A stretch of 64,000 nucleotides of DNA, taken from the NCBI GenBank assembly GCA_946415475.1, contig CAMKSQ010000005.1, positions 33,448-97,447 on the forward strand. The letters are read 5' to 3'. This DNA is from an uncultured Bacteroidales bacterium (GTDB lineage: Bacteria; Bacteroidota; Bacteroidia; Bacteroidales; UBA932). A model generated the notes under the pieces. It saw only the letters and a program-made list of their open reading frames with translations, had not been told where the DNA came from and made no database searches. This document shows positions 45,861 through 53,418 of the stretch, one piece after another. The position numbers and the translations under genes were made by a program. The first letter of the stretch is position 1. The number at the start of each line of letters is the position of its first letter.

Positions 45861-46763
45861 ATGGACACTCCAAAAATAACCAAACTCCTTCGGCTGATGA
45901 AACTGCTCACCGGCAACGTCAGCCGCACCATCGACCAGCTGGCCAGGGAGATGGGCATCACGCCGCGGACGGTTTATCGGTACATCGACACCATCCGGGA
46001 GGCCGGGTTTGTGGTGAACAAGCTCTACGGCAACGTGTACGCCATGGGCAAAGTGGCCCGGGGGCTGAGCGATTTCAATCGGCTTATCTACTTCACGGAG
46101 GAGGAGGCCTATATGACCGCCAAACTGATTGAGGGCATCGACAATAACAATGTGCTGAAGCGGGACCTGCAGCGTAAACTGGCGTGCGTGTACGACAGCA
46201 CCAGCATTGCGAATTACATTGACAATACGGCCAATGCGGCGAATGTGGAGGCGCTGGTGGATGGGATTAAACGGAAGAGGCAGGTGGTGTTGAGGCAGTA
46301 TGAATCGGCCCACAGCGATGGGGCGAAAGATAGGCTTGTGGAGCCGATTGAATTCACTGCCAACATGATTGACATCTGGGCCTACGATGTTGATAATGGC
46401 GACAATCGCGTGTTCAAAGTGGCGCGTATCCATGAAGTTGAGGTAACGGACACCGACTGGGCTTTTAAGACGAAGCACAAGGTACTGAAGCCGGATGTGT
46501 TCCGGATGACGGGGCCGAAGTCGGAGAAGGTTGCTCTGCAGCTGAATACGCGGGCGAAGAGTCTCCTCCTGGAGGAATTCCCTCTAGCGGAGAAGGACCT
46601 GAAGCGGGAGGATAACAAGTGGGTGCTTCGGACGGTGGCGCATGGCATGGAAGGCGTCGGCCGGTTTGTGATTGGGCTGGCGGCGGATGTGAAGATTTTG
46701 GAGGGAGAGGGGTTGAAGGAGTACATCAAGACGTACGAGAAGAAGTATATACAGAAGCTCTAG
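45861..46763 (+). CDS. HTH-WYL type transcriptional regulator (copy B)
   Basis: MDTPKITKLLRLMKLLTGNVSRTIDQLAREMGITPRTVYRYIDTIREAGFVV; parallels copy A along its length. Confidence 0.82.
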   Translation: MDTPKITKLLRLMKLLTGNVSRTIDQLAREMGITPRTVYRYIDTIREAGFVVNKLYGNVYAMGKVARGLSDFNRLIYFTEEEAYMTAKLIEGIDNNNVLKRDLQRKLACVYDSTSIANYIDNTANAANVEALVDGIKRKRQVVLRQYESAHSDGAKDRLVEPIEFTANMIDIWAYDVDNGDNRVFKVARIHEVEVTDTDWAFKTKHKVLKPDVFRMTGPKSEKVALQLNTRAKSLLLEEFPLAEKDLKREDNKWVLRTVAHGMEGVGRFVIGLAADVKILEGEGLKEYIKTYEKKYIQKL

Positions 46764-46784
46764 GATTTGGAACAATACTGCCCT

Positions 46785-47237
46785 ATGCGCGCCGTAATTC
46801 AAAGAGTATCTTCCGCTTCCGTCACCATTGATGGAAAGGTTAAGTCTTCCATCGGCCCTGGCCTGATGATTCTCCTTGGTATCGGCCACGAGGACGGTCA
46901 GGTGGACATTAACTGGCTGGTGAAAAAGATTGCCGGCCTTCGCATCTTCAATGATGATGCGGGTGTTATGAACCGCAGCGTAGTTGACGTGGGTGGGGAA
47001 GTGCTGGTAGTGAGCCAATTCACTCTGATGGCATCCACTAAGAAAGGCAATCGGCCTTCTCATATAGGCGCCGCCGGACATGAGAAAGCCATTCCCATGT
47101 ATGAGGCTTTCTGTTCGGCCTTATCATTGGCTATCGGCCGTCCAATCGGCACCGGTGAATTCGGCGCAGATATGAAGGTGGCCCTGGTGAACGACGGTCC
47201 GGTAACTATTTGCATTGACACGAAGAATAAAGAATAA
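46785..47237 (+). CDS. dtd: D-aminoacyl-tRNA deacylase
   Basis: MRAVIQRVSSASVTIDGKV...VSQFTLMAST.KKGNRPSHIGAA...GEFGADMKVALVNDGPVTICID. Confidence 0.95.
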   Translation: MRAVIQRVSSASVTIDGKVKSSIGPGLMILLGIGHEDGQVDINWLVKKIAGLRIFNDDAGVMNRSVVDVGGEVLVVSQFTLMASTKKGNRPSHIGAAGHEKAIPMYEAFCSALSLAIGRPIGTGEFGADMKVALVNDGPVTICIDTKNKE

Positions 47238-47247
47238 AGAATAAACA

Positions 47248-47475
47248 ATGGATCAGTATTTCCGTCATTTCCGCAATAGAAAGATATACCGTTTCGTAAC
47301 CTTTGCGACCATCGAGGCTACTGAAGAAGAGGCCGTTGTATACCAGGCCATGTACGGAGACCGACGCTATTGGATTCGGACAAAGACGAATTTCTTTGAA
47401 GAAGTTGAGCATGAAGGAAAGCGAGTTCCACGGTTCCAAAAAATATCAGAAGACGGAGCATTAAAAGAAATCTAG
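47248..47475 (+). CDS. DUF1653 domain-containing protein
   Basis: YRHFRN-like start, EEAVVYQAMYGDRRYWIRTKTNFFEEVEHEGKRVPRF. Confidence 0.88.
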   Translation: MDQYFRHFRNRKIYRFVTFATIEATEEEAVVYQAMYGDRRYWIRTKTNFFEEVEHEGKRVPRFQKISEDGALKEI

Positions 47476-47479
47476 TTAT

Positions 47480-47674
47480 ATGGCTGAAGAGAAATACCCC
47501 TGCGAGAACTGCAAGTTCCGCGCACACTACGACAAGAATCCCAAGTCCGCCATCGGTCGCTTCTGGCGCTGGCACATTAACTTCTGTCCTGGCTTCAAAG
47601 CCTTCTTCACCCATCAGGACGAGGAAACCAAGGCTGCACTGCGGGAGAAATACAACTTCAAGAAGTATCAGTAA
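47480..47674 (+). CDS. Hypothetical protein with paired cysteines
   Basis: 64 aa, tightly spaced; CENCKFRAHYDKNPKSAIGRFWRWHINFCPGFKAFF. Confidence 0.75.
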   Translation: MAEEKYPCENCKFRAHYDKNPKSAIGRFWRWHINFCPGFKAFFTHQDEETKAALREKYNFKKYQ

Positions 47675-48054
47675 TGGAAACCAGGAAGCACCTTGCCGCT
47701 GAAAAGAAGCGTCTGAATACACACAACTGCGCCCAGGCTGTAACCTGCACCTATTGTGACCTTGTCGGTCTGGATGAGCAAACGGCCCTTGACATTGCCG
47801 GAGCATACGGTACCGGCATGGGCAACATGGAAGGGACCTGCGGCGCGCTGGTAGGGGCCGGTATGATTGTCGGTTTAGCGACCAAGGACCGGATTAAGTC
47901 CCGAGCCAGAATGAAGGAAATGATGGAAAAGTTCCAGGCACGCAATGGCGCGACACAGTGCCGTCTGCTAAAAGGCATCGGCACGGGTAAACCACTTCGT
48001 GACTGCCCAGACTGCGTGGCGGATGCGTGTGAGTTTTTGGAGGAGTATTTGTGA
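47674..48054 (+). CDS. C_GCAxxG_C_C family (putative redox-active) protein
   Basis: NCAQAVTCTYCDLVGLD...GTCGALVGAGMIVGL...TQCRLLKG...DCPDCVADACEFLEEYL. Confidence 0.85.
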   Translation: METRKHLAAEKKRLNTHNCAQAVTCTYCDLVGLDEQTALDIAGAYGTGMGNMEGTCGALVGAGMIVGLATKDRIKSRARMKEMMEKFQARNGATQCRLLKGIGTGKPLRDCPDCVADACEFLEEYL

Positions 48055-48071
48055 AAAGCAAGATTCAAGCT

Positions 48072-49343
48072 ATGGATAACAAGCTTATCGCACGCGTCCG
48101 GAAAATGGAGGATGACTTCAATATGGTCCGGGAAGTAATGGATGACCTGGAATCGGCCGTGTACAATTTCGAGGCTGTCCAGCGTCGTATTGAGCGTCTG
48201 TTCCACTATATGGAAGACGGTCAATTCCTGAAGGACTTTGAAGCAGACGAAAGAGGAGAACTGCCCAAGGACATGGAACGGGGCGTACTTTCCGAGGATG
48301 CCCTGGATCAATTGCTCGTGGATGTAACTCTGATGCGCAATCGGCTCAAGGAATTGGTGGCAGACGTAAAGCCCAAGAAGGATGAGGAAATCATCGGATT
48401 CGAGGAATTCGATCCGCTGTATAATGAGCCGGGAGAGATTCCTGATGATTGCGGTAGTTATATCGTGGTGGCTCGCGAGGAAGGGGAAGGTTTTCCGTAT
48501 CTCTCTAAGGAACCGGAGGAGTTTGAAGGCCAGGATGTCCTCTATGTGGGAGAGGCAGAGAATCTCCGCAAGGTGGCAGACATCTTCAAAGGGAATTCGG
48601 CTCAATCGGCCTTGCGCCTGAACATCGGCGCGCTTCATTGCCTGAATCCTGTCAAAACAAAGGACGGCATCCGTTTCTCTGCAGAAGAAGAGCGCTGGCT
48701 GAGCAAATGGATGAAGGAGAACCTCCTGTTCTATTATCAGGTGAATCCTCAGCATGAGGAAGTCACCCGGCTTCTGGCAGACGAGCTGGATCCGGTGCTG
48801 AACCTGGAGCATGCGTCACCGGCATGGGAAGACCTCAGGAAGCGGCTGGACATATTGCGGAATAACTGCATTGAGGATGCAGACTATGAAAAGGTGAATA
48901 CCCAGAAGACGGTCATCAGGGTCCCCAAGAAGGGGATGGATCTGGAAACGGCCATCCGTATGGCTGTTGAAGACAATGCCAGCCGCATCCCCGAAAAGTT
49001 CGGCGTAGCCACAGTTGAAACCATGGTATATTTCACCGGACATACTGACGACGATGCGCTTGCCATGATCTTTGGCGGCGTGAATGACTACGGCGAGAAG
49101 GAACAGCGCGTCACATTCTGGACGTCAGATTTCGGCGGTGAGAAAGGGCTCAAGACGTTCCTGAAATCCCCGGAAGGAAAGCTCTTCAGAGGGGATGAAT
49201 ACAGCGATGACTTTGAGTTCGTTACCAAGGCGGGAGACCCTAAACTTCCTGCACTGATTGTTGCCGTCATGAAGAAGTTTCTTGAAATCGACGAGGAAAC
49301 GAAGCTTTCCATCACGACTTCGGCGCAAACATACAAAAAATAG
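48072..49343 (+). CDS. DUF4298 domain fused to a GIY-YIG-like region and an uncharacterised C-terminal region
   Basis: MDNKLIARVRKMEDDFNMVREVMDDLESAVYNFEAVQRRIERLFHYM (DUF4298); GSYIVV...VLYVGEAENLRKVADIFKGNSAQSALRLNIG...PVLNLEHASPAWE (GIY-YIG-like). Confidence 0.65.
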   Translation: MDNKLIARVRKMEDDFNMVREVMDDLESAVYNFEAVQRRIERLFHYMEDGQFLKDFEADERGELPKDMERGVLSEDALDQLLVDVTLMRNRLKELVADVKPKKDEEIIGFEEFDPLYNEPGEIPDDCGSYIVVAREEGEGFPYLSKEPEEFEGQDVLYVGEAENLRKVADIFKGNSAQSALRLNIGALHCLNPVKTKDGIRFSAEEERWLSKWMKENLLFYYQVNPQHEEVTRLLADELDPVLNLEHASPAWEDLRKRLDILRNNCIEDADYEKVNTQKTVIRVPKKGMDLETAIRMAVEDNASRIPEKFGVATVETMVYFTGHTDDDALAMIFGGVNDYGEKEQRVTFWTSDFGGEKGLKTFLKSPEGKLFRGDEYSDDFEFVTKAGDPKLPALIVAVMKKFLEIDEETKLSITTSAQTYKK

Positions 49344-49495
49344 CTGGCGAAGTAACGGGCATGAAGGGCATTTACGGCTGCTCCTCGGAAAAACAAATAA
49401 AATTTGCTTTTCTCTCGGATTGCGCGTAAATTCGCAGTGTTGTTGCGGATTTTCCGGAAATATCCGCAATCTGTTTGAGGAAATTTAAGTAATAT

Positions 49496-50635
49496 ATGTA
49501 CCACAGGATATTTGATATTGAACACCGGCTGGATGAGGCAATGTTCCTCTTTGGAGGCCGTCAAACGGGGAAATCTACGCTATTGAAGGAGCGTTTTCCA
49601 AAGGCTGTCTATATTGACCTGCTTAAATCCGACATAAGAAATCGGTTCAAGCAGCATCCGGAGGTGTTTCGGGAGAGCCTTTTGCGCTATCCGCCCGAGA
49701 CGCTTGTCATCGTTGACGAAATCCAGAAAGTGCCCGACCTCCTGGATGAGGTCCACTCGCTCATGGTAGACAACGGATTGTGGTTTATCCTCAGCGGGTC
49801 AAGTGCCCGTAAGATCAAGAGAAACGGCGTCAACAAGCTGGGTGGCCGTGCCATACCTGAGACCCTGTTCCCGCTGGTGAGTGCGGAGATTCCCGATTTC
49901 GACCTGGACCGTGCCATACAAAACGGCATGATTCCCAGGCATTATATGGTAGCGAATGCCCGCAAGAGACTTCAGGGTTATATCGATTTGTACCTTACCG
50001 AAGAGATTACCGAGGAGGCGGCTGTGCAGAACCTCGACGACTTTGTCCGCTTTATGGAGGTTGCAGCCATATCCGACGGGGAAATCATGAATTATGAGAA
50101 TGTGGCCAGTGATTGCGGCGTGTCTGCCAATACAGTCAAGGCATATTATAAGATACTTGTGGATACTCTGCTCGGCTTCGAAGTGCCAGCCTACCGGAAG
50201 GTCGTCAAAAGGAAACTCTACAAGGCATCCCGTTTCTATTACTTTGACGTCGGCATAGCAAACTATCTGACGGGGCGCCATCATCTTTCAGACAAGACCC
50301 CTGAATATGGCCACGCCTTTGAGCACCTCATCATGCAGGAAATTGTTGCCTACCTTGGTTATTCGGACAGTGATGAGACTCTTTCTTATTGGCATACCTA
50401 TGACAATCACGAGGTGGATGCTGTTATCGGAGACGCCCGTGTCGCCATTGAAATAAAATCCACTGACCACGTGGATCATGATGACAAACGGGGAGTGACA
50501 GCGTTCGCCAAGGAGCATCCTGACACGAAACAAATCCTTGTTTCCCGCGACAGGGTAAGCCGCCGCTCCGGCGATGTGGACCTCTATTATGTGACAGACT
50601 TCTTCAAGGCCCTTTGGGCTGGCGAGATAATCTAA
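49496..50635 (+). CDS. AAA ATPase, DUF4143 family
   Basis: LFGGRQTGKSTLLKERFP; VIVDEIQKVPDLLDEVH; LSGSSARKIKR; C-terminal DUF4143-like nuclease-fold region. Confidence 0.9.
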   Translation: MYHRIFDIEHRLDEAMFLFGGRQTGKSTLLKERFPKAVYIDLLKSDIRNRFKQHPEVFRESLLRYPPETLVIVDEIQKVPDLLDEVHSLMVDNGLWFILSGSSARKIKRNGVNKLGGRAIPETLFPLVSAEIPDFDLDRAIQNGMIPRHYMVANARKRLQGYIDLYLTEEITEEAAVQNLDDFVRFMEVAAISDGEIMNYENVASDCGVSANTVKAYYKILVDTLLGFEVPAYRKVVKRKLYKASRFYYFDVGIANYLTGRHHLSDKTPEYGHAFEHLIMQEIVAYLGYSDSDETLSYWHTYDNHEVDAVIGDARVAIEIKSTDHVDHDDKRGVTAFAKEHPDTKQILVSRDRVSRRSGDVDLYYVTDFFKALWAGEII

Positions 50636-50640
50636 GAATC

Positions 50641-52002
50641 TTGTCCCGCATCATCTTTCATATAGATGTGAATTCCGCGTTCCTTTCCTGGAGCGCGGTT
50701 AAACTCTGTATGCAAGGGAAGCCGGACATCCGTCTTGTTCCGTCGGTTGTTTCGGGAGACCCGAACGACCGGCGGAGCATTATCACGGCGGCGTCTATTC
50801 CTGCCAAGAAGATTGGGATCCGTGTGCCGGAGCCGGTTTCCATGGCGCTCCGCAAGTATCCACAGTTGGTAATTGTCAGGGGAGATTGGGAGTGGTATAA
50901 ACAGTGTTCAGAGGGCTTCATTGACATCTGCCGTTCTTATTCGCCGGTGCTACAGCAGTTCTCCATTGATGAGTGCTTCATAGATATGAGCCTGCGCTGC
51001 ATACCGGAGAATGCGGTTGCTGTGGCCACTCAGCTAAAGGACCAGATTAAGTCTACGCTGGGCTTCACGGTAAACGTGGGAGTCGGCTCCAACAAACTCC
51101 TGGCCAAGATGGCCTCTGACTTTGAGAAGCCGGATAAGGTGCATTCGCTCTGGAGCAGCGAGGTGGAATCCAAGATGTGGCCGCTGCCTGTCCGGGATTT
51201 GCTATGGGTAGGGAAGAAGACGGAGGAGCGGCTGGTGGCTTACGGCATCAAGACCATCGGCCAGCTGGCGGCTATAGGTATGGGCTCGCTGACGCGGCTT
51301 GTCGGCCAGAAGTTTGCCGTGCAGCTGCACGAGAACGCCAACGGCCGCGACGATTCTCCCGTGGAAACTGAGATTGCTGAAGCTAAGAGCTATAGTGCCG
51401 AAAGGACTTTTCCGAAGGATCTTCTGGATCCGAAGGACATTGACAGGGCTATGTTCAACGTGGCCTGCATTGTTGCGCACCGCATTCGCAGGGACGATTT
51501 CCGGGCTTCGTGCGTGTCTATGTTTGTCAAGTACAAGGACTTTACGGTGGCGCAGAAACAGACTACCCTGGACCAGCCTTCAGATGTGACAGCCATCATC
51601 TTGAATGCGGCCCGTAAGATGCTCCCGGAGGTCTGGGACGGGGTTACACCTATCCGGCAGGTAGGCATGGGTGTTACCAAACTGACGCATGAGTCGGCCG
51701 TCCAGATGTCCCTGTTCGAGGACCCCAAGATGGAGTACTACCGGGAATGGGACCGTCAGTTTGACGAGGACCGCGCGCGGTATGAGGACGCCAAGATGCT
51801 GGCGTATGAGCGGAAGAAGAAAGACGACGCCTTGGTCTTTACCTATCCGGACGGCGAGGCGGCCTTAAAGGCGGCTAAAAGCGCAATTAAAGGGCATCCC
51901 ACGTGGCGTTTCAACCGCGTGACAACTCCCGACGGGACTGTGTGCTTTGAAATTGTTGAAGAGCGGAAGGTTCTCGAGCGTCACATTGCCCTTTTTTCTT
52001 AG
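50641..52002 (+). CDS. Y-family DNA polymerase (DinB/UmuC-like)
   Basis: IIFHIDVNSAFLSWSAV; YSPVLQQFSIDECFIDMS; VNVGVGSNKLLAKMASDFEKPDKVH. TTG start at 50641 or ATG at 50614 (overlapping the ATPase). Confidence 0.9.
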   Translation: MSRIIFHIDVNSAFLSWSAVKLCMQGKPDIRLVPSVVSGDPNDRRSIITAASIPAKKIGIRVPEPVSMALRKYPQLVIVRGDWEWYKQCSEGFIDICRSYSPVLQQFSIDECFIDMSLRCIPENAVAVATQLKDQIKSTLGFTVNVGVGSNKLLAKMASDFEKPDKVHSLWSSEVESKMWPLPVRDLLWVGKKTEERLVAYGIKTIGQLAAIGMGSLTRLVGQKFAVQLHENANGRDDSPVETEIAEAKSYSAERTFPKDLLDPKDIDRAMFNVACIVAHRIRRDDFRASCVSMFVKYKDFTVAQKQTTLDQPSDVTAIILNAARKMLPEVWDGVTPIRQVGMGVTKLTHESAVQMSLFEDPKMEYYREWDRQFDEDRARYEDAKMLAYERKKKDDALVFTYPDGEAALKAAKSAIKGHPTWRFNRVTTPDGTVCFEIVEERKVLERHIALFS

Positions 52003-52122
52003 GAGTAAAGACGTGTTTCACCTTTCCGGGCGAAGTTCCTGCAGGCGCTTGGAGATGAGCTCTCCTGCCAAAGCACGGCAGTATAATGCTTTTCCAAGAT
52101 AGTTTTGTAACTTTGTGGTGTT

Positions 52123-52230
52123 ATGCCTCAACTAATCACATACGGCAACGAGCTGATTAGAATCAACCCTGCCAATAACCGCATCGAATACTCCACCAAC
52201 CGTGGTATCTCATGGATTAGAAGAAGGTAG
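52123..52230 (+). CDS. Short 35-aa ORF, BNR/sialidase-repeat-like (possibly truncated)
   Basis: MPQLITYGNELIRINPANNRIEYSTNRGISWIRRR*; contains a BNR-like S-T-N-x-G-x-S-W motif; preceded by TAACTTTG. Confidence 0.5.
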   Translation: MPQLITYGNELIRINPANNRIEYSTNRGISWIRRR

Positions 52231-52233
52231 GTT

Positions 52234-52875
52234 ATGAAAGCATTAGTTCTCGGCGCAACGGGCGCCATCGGCAAAGACCTGGTAGAGCAGCTGCTCCAGG
52301 ACGACACCTTCGACCGCGTGGATATCTTTGTCCGCAGGGAAGTGAAGATTCCTTCGGCTAAACTCGTAGCACACGTGGTGGACTTCGACCACCCGGAGTT
52401 GTGGGCCGATAAGCTCACCGGCGACGTTCTGTTCTCCACGCTGGGCACTACCATTAGGGCGGCAGGCAGCCAGGACGCCCAGTGGAAGGTAGATTATACC
52501 TACCAGTACAATGCCGCCAAAGTGGCCCGCGAGAACAGTGTGCCTGTGTATGTGTTGGTGTCTTCTGTGGGCGCCAACGCTAAATCCAAGGTTTTCTATA
52601 CCAAGATGAAGGGCGCCCTTGACGATGCCGTGCAAAAGCTCGGTTTCCCTGCCTGCTTCATCCTCCAACCGCCGTCCCTTATCCGAAAGGGAAGTGACCG
52701 CTTCGGCGAAAAGGTTGGCGTTTGGGCTTTGAAGGCTTTCAACGCCATCGGCCTAATGCGCCAATACACTCCTATGCCAACCGAGGCTGTCGCCGCTGCT
52801 ATGATCCGCCTCGCCAAATCCGGCCGTAAAGGCAATGAGATTATTGTTTCACAGGATATCCTTAACATTGAGTAG
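52234..52875 (+). CDS. NAD(P)-binding oxidoreductase (HTATIP2-like SDR)
   Basis: MKALVLGATGAIGKDLVEQLLQDD...STLGTTIRAAGSQDAQWKVDYTY. Confidence 0.88.
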   Translation: MKALVLGATGAIGKDLVEQLLQDDTFDRVDIFVRREVKIPSAKLVAHVVDFDHPELWADKLTGDVLFSTLGTTIRAAGSQDAQWKVDYTYQYNAAKVARENSVPVYVLVSSVGANAKSKVFYTKMKGALDDAVQKLGFPACFILQPPSLIRKGSDRFGEKVGVWALKAFNAIGLMRQYTPMPTEAVAAAMIRLAKSGRKGNEIIVSQDILNIE

Positions 52876-53038
52876 CAAGGACACCAAGACACTTATTCTG
52901 CTCCATACTCACTATCGGCCTTTACTGTGAACCTGGCCTATAACTTGGTACCCGTCTACAGCATTGCCTTTGCCGCCATCCCGGCTCGCAATCTCATGGA
53001 AAATGGCTATATTTATGCCATAAAAACCCAGAGAGGCT

Positions 53039-53350
53039 ATGATTAAGATGTTTGTCATGCATACCTGCCCCGACTGCGAATACGTGGAAAGGCAGGTGGA
53101 AGGAAACCCCAATTTTGAGGTGATCGATATAGGGAAGCACGTACGGAACTTGAAAAAGTTCCTGGATCTCAGGGACTCCCATCCCGCTTTCGACGAGGCC
53201 AAGGCCATTGGCGATGTCGGTATCCCTTGTTACGTCCTGGAAGACGGCACGGTGACGCTGTATTCCAAGGACGTCGGCCTGGAGCCCCGCCCGGAGAACG
53301 TCGGAGGCGCCGCCTGCTTATTCTGTACATCTACAAGGCCTTCGATCTGA
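53039..53350 (+). CDS. Glutaredoxin-related protein
   Basis: MIKMFVMHTCPDCEYVERQVEGNPNFEVIDIGKHV...GIPCYVLEDG. Confidence 0.85.
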   Translation: MIKMFVMHTCPDCEYVERQVEGNPNFEVIDIGKHVRNLKKFLDLRDSHPAFDEAKAIGDVGIPCYVLEDGTVTLYSKDVGLEPRPENVGGAACLFCTSTRPSI

Positions 53351-53418
53351 TTTTTTGAGGACGAGACGCTCATTTCACCCCTCTCGTCCTTAAAATTGAG
53401 CTTTATTGAGGACGAGGG

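Noticed and set aside
47751-48812. 353-aa minus-strand ORF opposite the C_GCAxxG and DUF4298 genes
   Set aside because: Antisense shadow; the plus-strand genes are tightly packed with matching families.
52010-52105. Minus-strand fragment NYLGKALYCRALAGELISKRLQELRPER*
   Set aside because: Protein-like but too short to assign; no start codon or family recognised.
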